The notes: generated by a model not told the origin, from the letters alone. A DNA stretch of 64,000 bases from Inia geoffrensis (GCA_036417435.1 CM070905.1:63009092-63073091), one strand, 5' to 3'. Positions 45,451 to 59,700 are shown, counted from the stretch's first letter. Numbers and translations: made by a program.

Positions 45451-45639
45451 TTACTTTAGGCTACCAGTGGCTGAAGGGTATGGTTCTGAAATTTGACATT
45501 TGGGTTTATTACTAGTTAGCATAAAAATTCAAAGTAATTTTTGAATATTAGTGATGATTTGACAGAGATTAATCTTCTTTCAAACTGTACTTCTCATTTG
45601 GAATTCTCAATTGTTTGGTTATTTTTTTAATAATCTATT

Positions 45640-46380
45640 AACAAATCAGATAACAAATATTTATTGAGTACCTGTTTTCAAGTAATATTATGCATCAACT
45701 TAAAAAGAACTTTGCGTGAACTCTATGCTAATGGAACTTAAAATATGGTCAAGGGACCAAGTGGAAAGTTATACAGCAGTACATGAACCGTTATATGGTA
45801 CAAGAGATGCATGATCTATGAGAAAGTATTAAACAGCTGTTTTGAAGCAGTACATAACTAATTGCCAAATGAATAATGTCACATGAATATTAAGGACTAT
45901 GAGTTCAGAGGAAGAAAATAATTGTAGGCATTGGAGTGGTCTGGAGAAGCTTCATGAAAGAAGTATTTGAACTAAGTCTGGAAGGTAGGACTCGAAGAGA
46001 TGAGAGCATGCTGAAATCAGAAAGAATAAAAGCTGAGAAATAGGGAAGTACGTGGTATGCTCCAGGGAGCAGTTTGTCTGAAACCAAGGTTTAAGTAGGG
46101 GAACAGTTAGGGATAAACAGTTAGACCAGGGGAACAGTTAGACCAGCCTGGGGAGGTCTTAAAAGGAAAACTAAGATTTTATGATGCAGGAGGGGAATGG
46201 TGGTTGGGAGGGGTTGGTGCAGAGGGGTGGGAACGGGGAAGATTTTAGCCAAGGAATTAAAACATGAAGGGTGAGGAGATAAAGATTCACTCGGTATATA
46301 AGAGATTGGGGAAATTAGATGAAATAATGAGGACCCATTAGAAAGTGATTGGAACAGATCTAGCCTCTACAAGTTATAGG
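45640..46380 (-). repeat. Ancient L2-like repeat, antisense
   Basis: 'caaatatttattgagtacct', 'aagcttcatgaaagaagtat', 'ttgaactaagtctggaaggt' and a GA/GGG-rich continuation match the dispersed antisense repeat. The 3' boundary is vague. Confidence 0.5.
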
Positions 46381-46794
46381 GGAAGAGGTAAAAGACGAAT
46401 GCATTTCAAGTAAACAATCAGATATACTCAAGTAATCTGACATTCTCTTAGACAAAGTAAACTGTCATGAATAATAAACAGGAGGGAAGAAAATAAAAGG
46501 AGATCAAAGAAATAGGATAATTAAATACAACTACAACTTGTAAATTGTGATTGAATCATAGTTTAAAAAAAACCCCACAATAGCTATAAAAGCCATTTAG
46601 TGGGGAATCAATGGGGATATTTGAATGTGGGCTGGATTTTAGATAACATTAGTGGATTGTTGTTAATTTATAGTTTTGATAATGATATTGTGGTAATGTA
46701 AGAGAAAGTTCTTATTCTTAAGAGATGAGTGATGTGTGCTGAGAAGTCTCTTAATATCTGCTCCTTCCTTTCAAATTGCTTGGGAAAATATATG
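46381..46794. other. Unassigned AT-rich noncoding DNA
   Basis: Nothing recognisable beyond AT-rich sequence before the satellite block. Confidence 0.5.
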
Positions 46795-47015
46795 TGTATG
46801 TATAATGTGTATATATATATATATATATATGTATATGTATATCTGTATTGTATCTATATCTTTATCTACATCTTGTCTATGTCTATATGTATATTCACAC
46901 CTATACCTATACCCATACTCATCTGTATCTTTTTCCCTATACTTATAGCTAGATCCAGATATAGGTACAGAAAAAGAAAATATATATGATATATATATAT
47001 ATATATGATATAATG
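46795..47015. repeat. Complex TA-rich simple-sequence block
   Basis: Two (TA)n runs (about 46809-46832 and 46988-47008) enclose degenerate TATCTG/CTATAC hexamer-like repeats. Its translations (YIYIYI-type frames of 70-86 codons) are artefacts. Confidence 0.9.
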
Positions 47016-47929
47016 TTACAAATCATGAAACCTAGTTTGTGTGTATACAGATGAGCACTGTGTTATTCTTTTAATTTTTCGGTATGTTGAAGATTTTTAT
47101 AATAATAAGGGAGCCAAAGAGAAAGAGAAATAAATCAGGCCTTGGAGCCTAAAGCAGATGCAGTATGAGTAGAAAAGGAGCAGATGTGCAGGGATAATTG
47201 GCAACTCTCAGCAATTTGTTTAACCCAGAGCATCAGAGGACTCTCTTAAGCATGAGTGTGACATTAAGGCCTTGCTGGTTGGATGTGGTCACATTTTATA
47301 TCAAGACAGGAAAGTCTTCAAGGGACTTAGATTCAGTAGAGAATATGTATTCAGTTTCAGGTTTAGTTTTGAGTGAATCTGAGCTTTCCGGGATTGCTGT
47401 GGAAGGTGGCCCAAGCTCTGAGGAGACAGAGCTGGACCAGAGATGTCACTTTGTCATTTAGTCACAGAGGGTGAATGTTGAAATCATGGAATTGGATGCA
47501 AGTTAGGAGTAAGGAAGTATACAAAACGGAAACTGAGAGAAGTCTTGAGAAATGCCTAGAAATTTAGGTGGGGAGAAGAAAAAGTGGTGGCCACAGAGCA
47601 GACAGAGCAGGCCATGTCAGAAGGAAATAGGTTAGTGTCACGTGGAAAAATTGAGGGAGGACATGACAAACAGCCGGCACTCCATAAATATTTCTGAACA
47701 AATGGATAAATGGAGTTTTACAAAGGAGTGAAGTTCATCAAAGTCAAAAGATACAGAGCAGTTAAGAAAATTGGGAAGTTAACAAAAAGGCATTTGGGAT
47801 TAGAAGTTAAGAAATTTAAGAGGTTATTTTAAACTCAGACAAGAAGTTTCTGGGGGGATATTGCAGTGGTCATTGGGGAAGCACAAGTCAGTATTGAGAA
47901 GAAAAGCTGAGTTGAGGATGGCTCCTATG
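47016..47929. other. Unassigned noncoding DNA
   Basis: GA-rich on the plus strand, possibly a further eroded part of the antisense repeat at 45640. The 87-codon frame at 47198-47461 has no recognisable domain. No gene is supported. Confidence 0.45.
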
Positions 47930-48075
47930 GGCAGCTGGGAGATAGAAAAACCTGGGTTCAAGTCATGACTCCTAACTCATAAAAGACTTCCCTGGGCTTC
48001 GATTTTTATTTCCATAAAAAAGTGGTTGGACTAAGTGATGTACAGTATTTCTCTCAACACTCACATTCTATTGGT
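47930..48075 (+). repeat. Possible MIR fragment, sense
   Basis: 'cctgggttcaagtcatgact', 'gacttccctgggcttcgatt' and 'tggttggactaagtgatgta' resemble the sense MIR head and core, but divergence leaves this uncertain. Confidence 0.45.
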
Positions 48076-48960
48076 CCTTATATTTTAAAAAGAGTATGTA
48101 GACAGGACTGTTCTAAGTTTCATATTATGGTGTCAGTTTGAGAATCCTATGTGTCCATAATTGTGTTGACCACTGAGACCATATGTAAGATTAGAAATAT
48201 TTTTCTCTCTTTTTTTGCAAACTCATGCATTTATAATCAATTATTGAATTAGTCAATACATATATCCATACAATGTTTTGATATAAACAAAATGTGACTT
48301 GATTGACTTGCAAAACTATGTTTTAATTTTTTTTATTTCCACTATCAAAGATTCTGTTTTTTTTTTTTTTTTTAAAGAACCTGTCATAATCGGTGGCTAT
48401 GCATTAGTAGCTATTTCTAGTAGGAAGTTAGGGGAAGACCTACGCAAAACTCTGTACCTTTTCCCTACCCCATTATAAAATTGTACATCATATTAGGTCC
48501 AAATATGCAGAAAAAAATTATGCGGATGGTACCATTCTGCTTAAATGACAAACCTGGAATGATCAATGCCTTCTTTGGTCAATTAACCTCTGCCAGAGCT
48601 CTCAGTGACTACAAGAAATGCTGTGGAACATAGTCTCAAGTAAACTATAAAATATATGAATTACAGATCTTCTGAAGAGGATAGCATTGTGTTAGAAATC
48701 TACCAACTCCTTTTAACTCTACGGTTCCCTATTTCTCAGAACATTTACCAGAGGCTTGAGCAGAAACTGGCTCATAACCAACCAGTTTTCTTAACCGAGC
48801 TTTCAGATCTTTGTTATCACAAAGAGATAAAAAGTCTGAAATGCTTCCTATGATTCAGGCATCATCTGTTATCCTAGATCAATGTCAAGCTAAAGATTTT
48901 TAGGAAGGATTTTGGCAAAGTGCAATTGTAGATTAACCCACATTCCATTAGATAAGTGAC
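48076..48960. other. Unassigned AT-rich noncoding DNA
   Basis: Includes a 20-base T tract at about 48355-48374. The 65-codon frame at 48656-48853 has no conserved domain. No gene recognised. Confidence 0.5.
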
Positions 48961-49095
48961 ATAATGGGGGATTTTAAACATTGAGTCGGAGGCCTGGGCT
49001 CTAATCTTGAGATGACTGATTTTCTCTATGACCTTCAAATTAGTTGCATAATCTTCTTTTGGTTTGTGAATCTGTTCTCTGTGATATATGGACAC
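48961..49095 (+). repeat. Possible MIR fragment, sense
   Basis: 'ggcctgggctctaatcttg' and 'tttctctatgaccttcaaat' suggest a sense MIR head and core. Weak. Confidence 0.35.
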
Positions 49096-49589
49096 TGCTT
49101 TTCTTTTTGTTGGTTTAGGAGTATAGGAAATGCAAGGTGCTGTTATTTCTCATATTTTGGGGAGATCCATTATTCTTTACATTTCTGCTAAGAGACCTCT
49201 TTCTCTTTAAGCACACCAGACTTCACTGCAAACAAAGGATGTATTAAAGCTGTTAAGGAAAATCAATCCTGAAAAGAGCAAGAAACTTTTGGTAAAGAAA
49301 GTGCTGGCATGCACATCATAGTGGGTGTGATGCAGCATGGTTGGACAAGCATAATGAGTTACATGGCTTTGGGTCCTAGTCTCTGTTGTGACCTGCAACT
49401 TTGTTGAATTTCATAGAGCCTCAATCTGACATTTCAGAAGAATGTAATCATTGTCATGCAGTTTAGTTTCTTTTTGGCAACTTCTAATACTTTCTCTAGT
49501 CCAGGTCCTTCTATCTGCAGAGGGTAACTTGCCACCTGCTTAGAATCCATGACTTTTTCACTGCCCTGGAGGACCCTTGAGCAAGCACT
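49096..49589. other. Unassigned noncoding DNA
   Basis: No repeat or gene recognised. Confidence 0.5.
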
Positions 49590-49715
49590 TGAGTTTCCAT
49601 CTACATCCTATCTATCTTCTCCTTGAAAACAAGGCTAGGATTTTCTTAATCTTTGTATTCTAATACGTAGCACAGTGTTTGGCACACAGTAATTGATTAA
49701 TCCATGTTAAGGTGA
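49590..49715 (+). repeat. L2 LINE 3' end, sense
   Basis: 'atctatcttctccttgaaaa', 'caaggctaggattttcttaa' and 'tacgtagcacagtgtttggc' then 'acacagtaattgattaa' fit the terminal part of L2. Confidence 0.6.
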
Positions 49716-51146
49716 ACTGGCCTACTTGGAAGGAAGAATAAAATTGCAGACTCATGCAAATTTTCATGTACACTTGGTGTCCCAGTAATTTTTTTGGGTA
49801 ACCAGGCACTTGTGTGTGACTTTGGTCAAGGTAACAAGGGAATGCTCATTGCTTAAATGAAGCAGGATAAGGAACCACTTGTAAGTCTAGAAATAAAGGC
49901 CATATGTATATTGGTAAGTATATATGAGAGTGGAAAACGTACTTGAAGTTGTCAACAAGATAAGCTTCTTAATTGTGCAATATACGTCCTTTAGCTAATA
50001 TCTCATATAAAACAAAGAAAAAACTTCCAGACCTTCAATGCTCCAAGTTGCCATGGTAGCAGCACCATCAGTCTTGGCTCTTTGAGTAGTAGGATTGCAG
50101 GGAGAATGGCCTGACACTAGTAGGCCGATTGCCAAAGGGCTGGGAGAGGTTACTGAAGCATTTTATTACTGACACTGAAGAAATGATTATAGATCTTGAA
50201 GCAGGAGAACCTACCATACCGTGGCAATGAGATTCATTGGTTTCCAGAGGGTTGCGTTTTGACTTTTAAAATGAGATTTTTAAAAATGATAGTCAAATGC
50301 ACTTCAATGGATTAAAAAAAATAACCATTTTAAAACTGAAAGGGTAGAAGCTGCTAGAGAGTGAATTCAAATCCATGCTTAGCAACCAGACCAGATTTCA
50401 CCCATAAAAGAAGGCTAGAGCTACAAAAATAATAATAATAAAAAAAAGCCTCTTTGGTCTCTAAAGAATATAAAAGCATACTAGAGAAAAAGGACCACTT
50501 TGGGTTCTTCAGATGAAAGGCACGGCATGGATATAAAGTATTTTTATGAAAAGAGGACAAGGAAGAAGTAATGTCTAGACTGGACAGGCTATCGGGTATG
50601 TATGAGATAATTGCCAAAGTCAAAATGAGAAATCATGACAGCTAGAATCATTAAAGTATTCAGAAGTTATTATTGTTATTATTTTTATCATAAGGAATAT
50701 GTTTGTTCCTTTTTTTTCCTGAATCAAAGTAAGGGAAATGTAAAGGGAGAATATGTGGATGACTTGGCAACTTGAGAATATTTCCTCAAAAGGTTTTCAC
50801 AGTGAAGAGAGATGAGACGGTGCAAATAAAAACATCACTAATGTATTACAGAGTTAGATGTCATCTATCTTCAAACATTTCAGTGAAATTCTACGCAAGT
50901 GCTTGGTTCTAAGTGATTCAGCCAGGTAGGGAACATTGAGGCACTTAGGCGTTGTTCCTTGATAATTTAAGGTCAGAAGAGTCATGATAAACAAAATAGC
51001 ACACATTAAAAAAAAAAAAAAAAGAACTCAAAGCCAACAAAACAAACTTTTTAAAAAAGAGGAACGTCGGTGGCAAGAATGTCACTTCTGGTAATATGAT
51101 TGAAAAAAATTTACTAGTTAAACTAGAACTTTTATTTCCTCTGACT
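49716..51146. other. Unassigned AT-rich noncoding DNA
   Basis: Contains an A-run of about 17 at 51007-51024 and short AAT runs near 50428. No element with clear ends and no gene. Confidence 0.5.
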
Positions 51147-51493
51147 TAAATGAGGCCTTTTTTAAAATAAATAAATTTATTTATTTATTTTTGGCTGCAT
51201 TGGGTCTTCACTGCTGTGCGCAGGCTTTCCCTGGTTGCTGCGAGCGGTGGCTACTCTTCGTTGCAGTGCACGGGCTTCTCATTGCGGTGGCTTCTCTTGT
51301 TGCGGAGCACGGGCTCTAGGCGCGTGGGCTTCAGTAGTTGTGGCACGCGGGCTCAGTAGTTGTGGCGCACAGGCTTAGTTGCTCCGTGGCATGTGGGATC
51401 TTCCCGGACCAGGGCTTGAAGCCGTGTCCCCTGCATTGGCAGGCAGATTCTTAACGACTGTACCACCAGGGAAGCCCTAAATGAGGCCTTTTT
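51147..51493 (-). mobile_element. CHR-type SINE, long form
   Basis: The SINE at 51163-51477 lies between perfect 16-bp duplications TAAATGAGGCCTTTTT (51147-51162, 51478-51493). Antisense with an AT-rich TTTA tail, 'ggctgcattgggtcttcac', both 'cagtagttgtggc' repeats of the long form, and a head ending 'accaccagggaagccc'. Well preserved for a long-form copy. Confidence 0.95.
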
Positions 51494-53474
51494 GTGTAAG
51501 TGTAAAGAAAGGGGACTAAGAACTATGGGATGTGAAAGAAATGATTCTATTCATATGCCAAAAAACAATGCATAGATTATCTTCAGGGAGATTCAAGTAT
51601 GCTCTTGAGTGGTATACAAAAAGGTCGTTGGATTAGGATAAAAAAGAAATGCAAATCAATGTTTCCTGGATTAACAAAGAACGGAAGTTTAGAACTGGAA
51701 TGTGTAAATTTAGCAGAAATTTAATGTCTTGGTTTGAACAGACTGTGTTACAGTTGTTAGCTGCCCAGGTTATTTTATAATGGCTGCATTTTCCCTTGAA
51801 GCCAGACCCCATATGGTATGGGAGGACGAAACCTCATATATCTCACTATCATTAGGCTAATGAGATTGGTCAAGGCCACATGCATTCTAAGTCTTGGCAA
51901 AATTTAAGACAAATCTAGTGAACTGTTCTAATAGCTTTGTGCTGTTTTTGGAAGGAAGGACTAAAAAGAACTAAGGAATGAATAAAAGCAAATCAAGTAC
52001 ATGAGATTCTATTTCAGAAATACTGTTGCATTATCAAAACAATTCTAAGAAAGATTATTGTTTATACATATTATTGTAGAATCTTATGGTCACAGAAAAT
52101 TTTTAATCATATATTTATGAAAATCCAGTAGAGAAATGCAAAACTTTATACATTTGTTTCTTAAGTTTTCCTTTTATACACAGAAGTTTCCAGTTTTTAA
52201 AGTTAAGAGTTTTGAAAATCACAGTGCGTGGACATTGGAAAAAGGTTAGTTAGCATAGTTCTGGAGAGTTTATTGAACTGAGAACAACTTCTAGAAATTA
52301 TACCCACTTTATAATTGCTAAAAAAGTTTAATTGGTAGGAGCCATAATGAATGCTTTCTGACATAAGGTTTATCATGACTTATGTGCAGTTGAGGGAGAT
52401 ATCACTTCATTTAAAATCTTTGGATAGGTTTTCAGAGCTAGTTGAAAATAATGCAAACTCATTTATAACTTTGCTCTATGAAATAATATTACAAGCTGTT
52501 CATTGAAATTACTGAAGTTGCTCTTTATATAGGTAGGTAATAACTACACGGTATTTATTGTCTATAACGTAGGGTGCACTGGTGAAAAATGTTCAAATTG
52601 CTGTCCAAAGGCTGAAGTTATGACACAGTGCAGAGCAACACTCAGTAATGAAAGGAAGTACCATCTGCAGTATATTACAAATGAGTCAATTTAAAGCCAT
52701 GTGTGGAGAACTCTAAACACAGTTGTAGCTACATAGACAAAGTGAAGTAGAGAGTTTAGAAATTATCTGGTACATTTATCAGCTTAGGTAGTCACTGTGG
52801 ATAATTTTAAGTCCTACAACACTTCTCTCTCAGAATTAGATATGCTTGCCCTGATTACCCTATATAATAGCTTTACACTTATATATCTCTTTGCCTGATT
52901 TGGTTGTACTGTGCTAAAAAAGCCAAGATGGGGGGGTTGGTGAATAGTTCCCTCCCCCACATTTCACCCCTAAGTCTTAGAAAGAAAATATACTCTTAAC
53001 TTTGCCAGAACAACTCATGCTGTAAGGCGCTTCCTGAGAGTAGTTCTGTAGCATCACACTGATATAATAGTATTTTAATAGATAAGAGACTTCACATACA
53101 AAGTTATTACTACTAAGAAATTTTCTAAAATTATAAGGGTTGAGTTAAATTGAATCCAATACTGAATGAAAAGCCAATTGAAGCGTTAACATTTTACAAT
53201 GTTTTGTAATTATTCACTGTTCTCAAGACATTTAATGCTGCATTTTGTGCCTAATACTGAACGTTGTTCCAAATGCAGTGTATTCCCATGAATGCTCTAA
53301 GATTTGACCAAAGTAAAAAAACAACAAACAAATATTTTGAAGAAGTAATGTAAAAAGAACTAGGCAGTTTGACAGGATATTTATAAAAATATTTTATAAG
53401 CATAGGTAATAATAATCATTAGTTAACGTTCTCAGTAAGTTGTCATTTTTACCAAAGAAATATGCCCACTCTTT
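51494..53474. other. Repeat-poor noncoding stretch
   Basis: About 2 kb of AT-rich DNA. No transposable element with recognisable ends, no coding frame above chance, no RNA gene. Confidence 0.5.
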
Positions 53475-53705
53475 AAAAATGTTGAACAGGGCTTTCCTGG
53501 TGGCGCAGTGGTTGAGAGTCTGCCTGCCGATGCAGGGAACATGGGTTTGTGCCCCGGTCCGGGAAGATCCCACATGCCGCGGAGTGGCTGGGCCCGTGAG
53601 CCATGGCCGCTGAGCCTGCGCGTCCAGAGCCTGTGCTCCACAACGGGAGAGGCCACAGCAGTGAGAGGCCCGTGTACTGCAAAAAAAAAAAAAAATGTTG
53701 AACAG
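53475..53705 (+). mobile_element. CHR-type SINE, short form
   Basis: The SINE at 53490-53690 is flanked by perfect 15-bp duplications AAAAATGTTGAACAG (53475-53489, 53691-53705). The head is GGGCTTTCCTGGTGGCGCAG (one change), with 'gggtttgtgccc' at the B box. It ends in an A-run. Antisense and sense frames are artefacts. Confidence 0.95.
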
Positions 53706-56700
53706 ATTTTTATGAGTATTGAATTATTCAGTTCTCTCTTTGCCTGTGATGTTGAGCCAACCAAAGTAAAACTATTAAAGATTATGCATAATTTGACTTC
53801 ATTTTATTGTTTGAAAGTACAAACGCAGAGATTTTTTTTCCAGCATGCCATTATTAATAGAATTAGTGCTATTTCAACTTTTCACTTTCAATTACTTTGC
53901 TTTGAGTTGCTGTTTTGTTAGTAGTGTGTACATGAAATTACTGCTCACAAGCACTTTAACAATTTTCTGTCATCCCAACGTTGTTACTCACAAGTACTGT
54001 GGTCAGCATCAACACGGCCATGGATTATTGGATATTCCAGGTATTAACTCATTTTAATTCTATTCCATTCCTTCCCAATGTTCTCTGGTTAGAAGCAAGT
54101 TATGCCTTATAATTACAGTCAGGACATGAAAATCATACTTGTAATTTTAATGTGTTTGCATTATTTCAAATGTATTTGATCAAAATGAGTATTGCACCTT
54201 TCATAGTACAAATGCCCTCCATCCCATGGTCTGACAGAGGACACGCTCAAACATGTGTAGGTTACAGGATATTCTTTAGTGCACCCTGAGATATCTACAG
54301 TACTCATAAAGAGCTAGAACTCTCGTAAGCCCTGAGACCTTGTACCTGCCATTCAGGGAGCTGCCATCAGATGGCTGCAGCAAGGTGGAAAGTTGCCTTG
54401 TACTTCCTTTTCTCTCCAGGGACTGGTAGCTGGGTTCAGGGATTTACTCATAATTGAAAATTTCTGCCTTCTAATTAATCTCTTTATTTAAAATAAATAT
54501 ACCAAATTAGAAAAATCTCTTTATGGTGACTAAGCAAAGAATTTTAGCTTGAGGAAGATTTATTTAAAATATAAAACATCTCATGGCTCATCTATCTCAT
54601 GGCTGGCAGTATTTTTTCTAAAATTGCTATTGACTTTGGTATTGATGTTCTTGGTCCTGTTGTTCACCTGTGTATGTGTAAGTCTACCTATAATTCTGTG
54701 TCTATAAGTCTTTTTCTCCGAAAGCCTCATTTCTGGCTACTCTGAAGCTTACCTGAGGTGAGTAGGACATCAGTCACTTTAGGTGCTAGGCTTTGATTTT
54801 TCCCACTTATGCACTTAATGGTAAGCATCCTTGTTTCCCAAATGTAGCAGCTGGAACAGTGACTGGAGCATGAAACCTCTCTGTTCTCGATTCCTCATGG
54901 CTCTTCTGAGCTAGAAAGCGCTCTCCTCAAATATGGCAGCTGTGTGACTAGCTTTCTTCTAAGTTAACACTGTGTCATTTCAACTCACCCATAAGCCTTC
55001 CTTCCCAACATAAGAAGGGTTTCCATGGTGTAGAGTTGGAATTGTAAAGTAGGGCTCTGAAGGCTCCTAGAAATCTTCCAGTTTGCTAGAAAGTTTTTAA
55101 TATATAATTTTTTTGAGACATACTTTATTTAGATCAGCAGTCTTGTAGATCGAGCACCTAGTGATGAAAAGAAAACAAGGCAAATATATTTTGCGGAAGA
55201 TTCTTTACTGCTCTGTGCAGTATTACATCACTTTGGTCATAGATGTCTGGATGATTCTTTTTCAAAATGTCATGGATTTATGTGTCTACTATGTGGAAGA
55301 CTAATTAATAAAATTTTACAGACATTACCAATGATGAATCCATGCACTTGCACATGCAACCAAACAACTCACATGAACTCAATTAATAATAATGAAATTA
55401 ATAAAACCATAATGTATTATTGAAATAAGAACAGCAAGTGAAAGGTACAGCCAGCTCAAGATATTCCTGTTGATCTGACAGCAAAGCTTCCTTCCCCAAA
55501 ATTGTGGGAATGTGAAAGTGCATACACATTATACCCCAGTGTTGTGTGACAACCAAATATCTTAATAGAAGAGTTAATTTCAGCCTCAACGTGCTCTAGT
55601 AATGAGCCAACATTTGCTTATGAACTGGGAACTTCAGAAATTTTAGAAACATTTAATAAACCATTCAAAAGGATATTTAGTAGGCTTCAGTAATTTGTAA
55701 AAAGAAGTTTCCAGCCAATTACCCATAAGAACTGAGGAGAAGACTTGTGATTTGTATACAGTCCATGGCTCATCAAGCTGGCCCTGTTGTGAACTAACAA
55801 CAATGAACATATTTGACAGTCCCCATTTCAGTTGAACCTTCTTTTTGCAGATGAAAATATGAGTTCTATAGGTGGAAGTGGCTTGTCAGGTTGTACTAAA
55901 GATAAATAACTTTTGTGTGTGAAGTATTTGCTTAAGAATCTGAACTCCTAGGTTACATACTGGGTTTTCTTATTTATTAAAAAGCCTTTGCTTAAGAACA
56001 TCTGTAGATAGGGATTTTTCCCCCAAATGGAGATGTTTATTCTATTAGAGGTCAATTCTAATTGTATGAAAGTTGAGTGTGATGGCTGAAATCTGTCTCA
56101 TGATAACTCCTATTTATTTATAATTTCCCTGATAACGATAAAGTTTGTTTTGTTTTGCTGTCACACTTGTCTGAGTGATTTGGGCCCAAGATGTGGCCAC
56201 GTCTGTATTAATTTACAAGGTTATAAGAATGAAATCCTTTGGAGTAAAATCTTTCTTCTGCAGTCATTTGCATTATTGCGTTATAGAGATTGCCCAGAAG
56301 ATTTCTTTCCAAAGAGAGCTACCTCTCCTTCACTAAGTGATTCTCTTTGAAATGAAAATGGACCAGGAAACGATAGGGTTTATATGTATTTGCTTACCTA
56401 TTAGGAAAGCAAGAAGACACAAAATGTTCATCTCTGGTCCAAATATCTGATGATTTTCCCAAGAATTAGTATTTAGAACTCCAGAATGCAGAAGTTCCAA
56501 GTTCCAGGCACTTTTGAAATACTTGAATATCTAGTAATTTCTTTATAACTTTCTACCATATGTAGAAATGACTCTTTTGCTTCCTGTCATCAGCATATTA
56601 CTGGAGCACAAACAATATTTTGAGGATGTAGTTATAATATTGGGAATTTGTCGAAATAGTGATTTGTAATTATTTTTGTCAAAAGCAGTCTAGAAGTCTT

Positions 56701-59700
56701 ATCTATCTGAAGCAGTCAACCAGCAGGCAGTTTTTTAAGAGACAACCTAAAATGCTGAATAAGACTTGCAAATAGAAAAAATGCTTTGTCACTGAGGTGA
56801 AGGGAAACTTGGAGCCTGAGTGATATATGCATTTCTTCAAAGGTTATGGGAATGACAGCTATTAGCAGGCTGGAGGTACAATTCGACTTTAAGAACTAAT
56901 ACACAGCAGCCTTTGCTGCCTTTTGCCCTAAAATCTCAAATCACGTTGCATTTAGTTAGACAGCTATTGGACTCAAAAGAACTTTCGAGTTTCTTTCAAG
57001 TTTCTTTTTCTACCTTTCTCCTTTTGGTGTTATAAATACATTCAATCTCTTGGGCAGCATTTGAATTATTCTATTAAATTCTACAAGATCTTAGTAATCG
57101 GTTTCTGAGACTTCCTTCATTATCAAGATGGCTGTTAAATCTTAAGAGCAATGCCATGGTCATAGAAGAAAGAAAATAAAGACATATCAAGCTAGATAAT
57201 TTGGATGAAGAACCATTGCTCAGTCATGTCCTGGAATGTTGGGGAGTGACTGTGGCAACATTAGGTCTAAATACATTTGTAGTATTTAAATAAGTAAAAG
57301 AAAATATTAAAAGAAATCAACACCCTGTGGACATTGTATCTCATTCTACTGAATTGTGTTTTGGAAGCATTTATCTTGAGTCTTTAACCAATGAAAAGAT
57401 AAAACACTTTTTTTTAACAGTTAAAAATATTGGTCCAACAAAGAGGTTGCCCAATTGTTTGAATTAACTGAGTTTTAAAATGTGTATTAATTTGATCTCT
57501 TATTTGTTAAAGAGTGCTATTTGAGAGAGAAAGAGAGAATCCAAGGAATAAGGTGCTTTAAAGTAATGCTTCTTACTTATACCCGCTGAAGGTCACTTTA
57601 TTTATCCAAGGGTAAGGCTTTTCTTTCTCCCATTTATTTTTTATTGAAGTTGGACTGCTGCCTGCATAGACTTTCTTTTTCCTTTAAAGATATAATTTTC
57701 TGCCTAATTGTGCCCAGCCTCATTTACACCCTGAAAAGAATGGTGTTTGAACTTATAGACTCAGGAGACTATTTCACTCAATAGCCAAACTCCAGCCACA
57801 GCCCTTTGGGATATTTGGGTAAATGTAAGTGAAAGCTCCTTTTGTTTTTCTCTGTGTTCCCTTTAAACAAAAGCTTAACTCCGGACACTATGGGAATATT
57901 TAAAGAAATTTATCTGTAGAACTTTCTTCCAGATAAGATGCAAAAAAATACTTTTTGGACTGCAAAAGTATTCGTCAGTCAGCAGAATTTCCAATAGAGC
58001 CTCTGATGTTTTCAAGACAACTTCCCACGTTACTAGGTAAAGAAACTACATCTGCCTACAGGAGATAAAGACATTCCTTTACAATTTTCCATAAAAACTG
58101 AACAGCAAAGGATTAAAAAGGAAAGGGCAAATCAAGGACGGCAAATTGATTTCACTTCCAATGGAATGCCAATTCCAATCAATTAGTAAGTGGCATCAGT
58201 TACAGACTGAGACGATGAGAATGTATCTGCAGTCAGTGGGAAAACGTGCTGTGATTGATTTTTGATGTCTGCCGTGGCATTGGATAGCAAGTCTCGTATT
58301 TGAACATATGTTCTAAGGTTGACATATTCCACCTCTAGCTTAAGTCCTCAACATCAGGTTTTAAAGGCCTACAATCATAGTGACCTGTTTGGTTTTCTGA
58401 TCTACATCATTCATTTTCCCTTAATTTGGGCTACATAGGCCCAACTGAATACTCAATTGATCAGACTCTAAGGGCATTGGATACGTACAATCAGTGAAAT
58501 TTTAGAATCTGAGTAATAATTGAAGGTTCAAGAACAGGCCAGCTTTGCTAACTTGGTCCTCAAGTTCTAAAACGAGGGATGTGGCTTTGATGTTACGACC
58601 ATAACCTTATTTTGTGTTACAGTTCTAGGTGAACTTCCTGCCTTCCTCTCCCTGGGAACCCTGTGTATTGTACTCCAGTGCTAACTTTGGTCTGCCCTCT
58701 CCTTCTAGGGAGCAGAGACTTGGCACAGACCGCACGCATGTGGTCATATTTTACACAAACCAAGGAACTTCTGGATCTCTGCTTTTTGTGTGGCTACAAT
58801 CCCTTAAAAACCATGTCCCTCACACCTTACATCCCTCATCTTGCCTGTTGCTGAGACTGACTCATTTCCTGTTCTGGCCAGTGAGGCTGGACTGTCCCTG
58901 GTGAGCTTTCACCACAGACTGATCTGCTCCTCTGACAGCTTCTTGTCATTTAGATATTGTGCCTGTCATCTTTTAGGCTTTTAGCTACTCCAGCCTTTAT
59001 TAATTTGTGGAATGAACTCACAGTGCTTCACATGCTCTTCAGCTTCATTGAATTTATTGCCAACATAGAGATTGGTATTTCTGTTAGGTATGCGGTTTAA
59101 GACAGAAAAGAAATATGGTATCTATCTAGGTAAGTATAATATTAATAGGAGGACCTCTAGTGACATGATATAAAGCAAATCAAAGGAATTTATTTTAAAT
59201 GTGGTACTGGGTTACAAAGATGCATTGAACAAGCTCAGCCCATACCTGGAATAGAAATCCCATTCTAGACTCTCAAATTGAATAACACAAACTCCTCCAA
59301 AAATGAAAAGTCTGCTGCAGAGAATTGGAGCATTGAATACAAAAATGGATAAGGTGTAGGTGGCCATTACTTTGAAAAGAAAATACCCCAACTTGTAGCA
59401 ACAGAGATGAAGAACCCAGGGAGGAGAATGCTGATCTAGTGAAGCAGATGGTTCAAACAAACACGAGCTGGGAAAACAAAGCAGCAAATCTGGGAGGAGA
59501 GCCAGCATCTACAATGAACTAATAAAAGCAAACAAACACCTTGGCAACCGTGTCAGACAGCTAGGAACATGAATTGGCCCTACAAAGCTCATTGTCTTGG
59601 ACGTATCAGAAAAAGCAGAGAGACCACCCGTCTGTAGATGCTTGCATTCACTGTGGGCCATCAATCCCTGGAGAGAATTAGAGTCCTCCTGGTGCCAGGA

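Noticed and set aside
46729..46989. 86-codon frame rich in Y and I resembling a membrane peptide
   Set aside because: It is a translation of TA-rich simple sequence.
47198..47461. 87-codon plus-strand frame with mixed composition
   Set aside because: It looks the most protein-like of the short frames, but it lies in GA-rich, probably repeat-derived sequence and has no recognisable motif. Conservation of the frame in other mammals would be needed.
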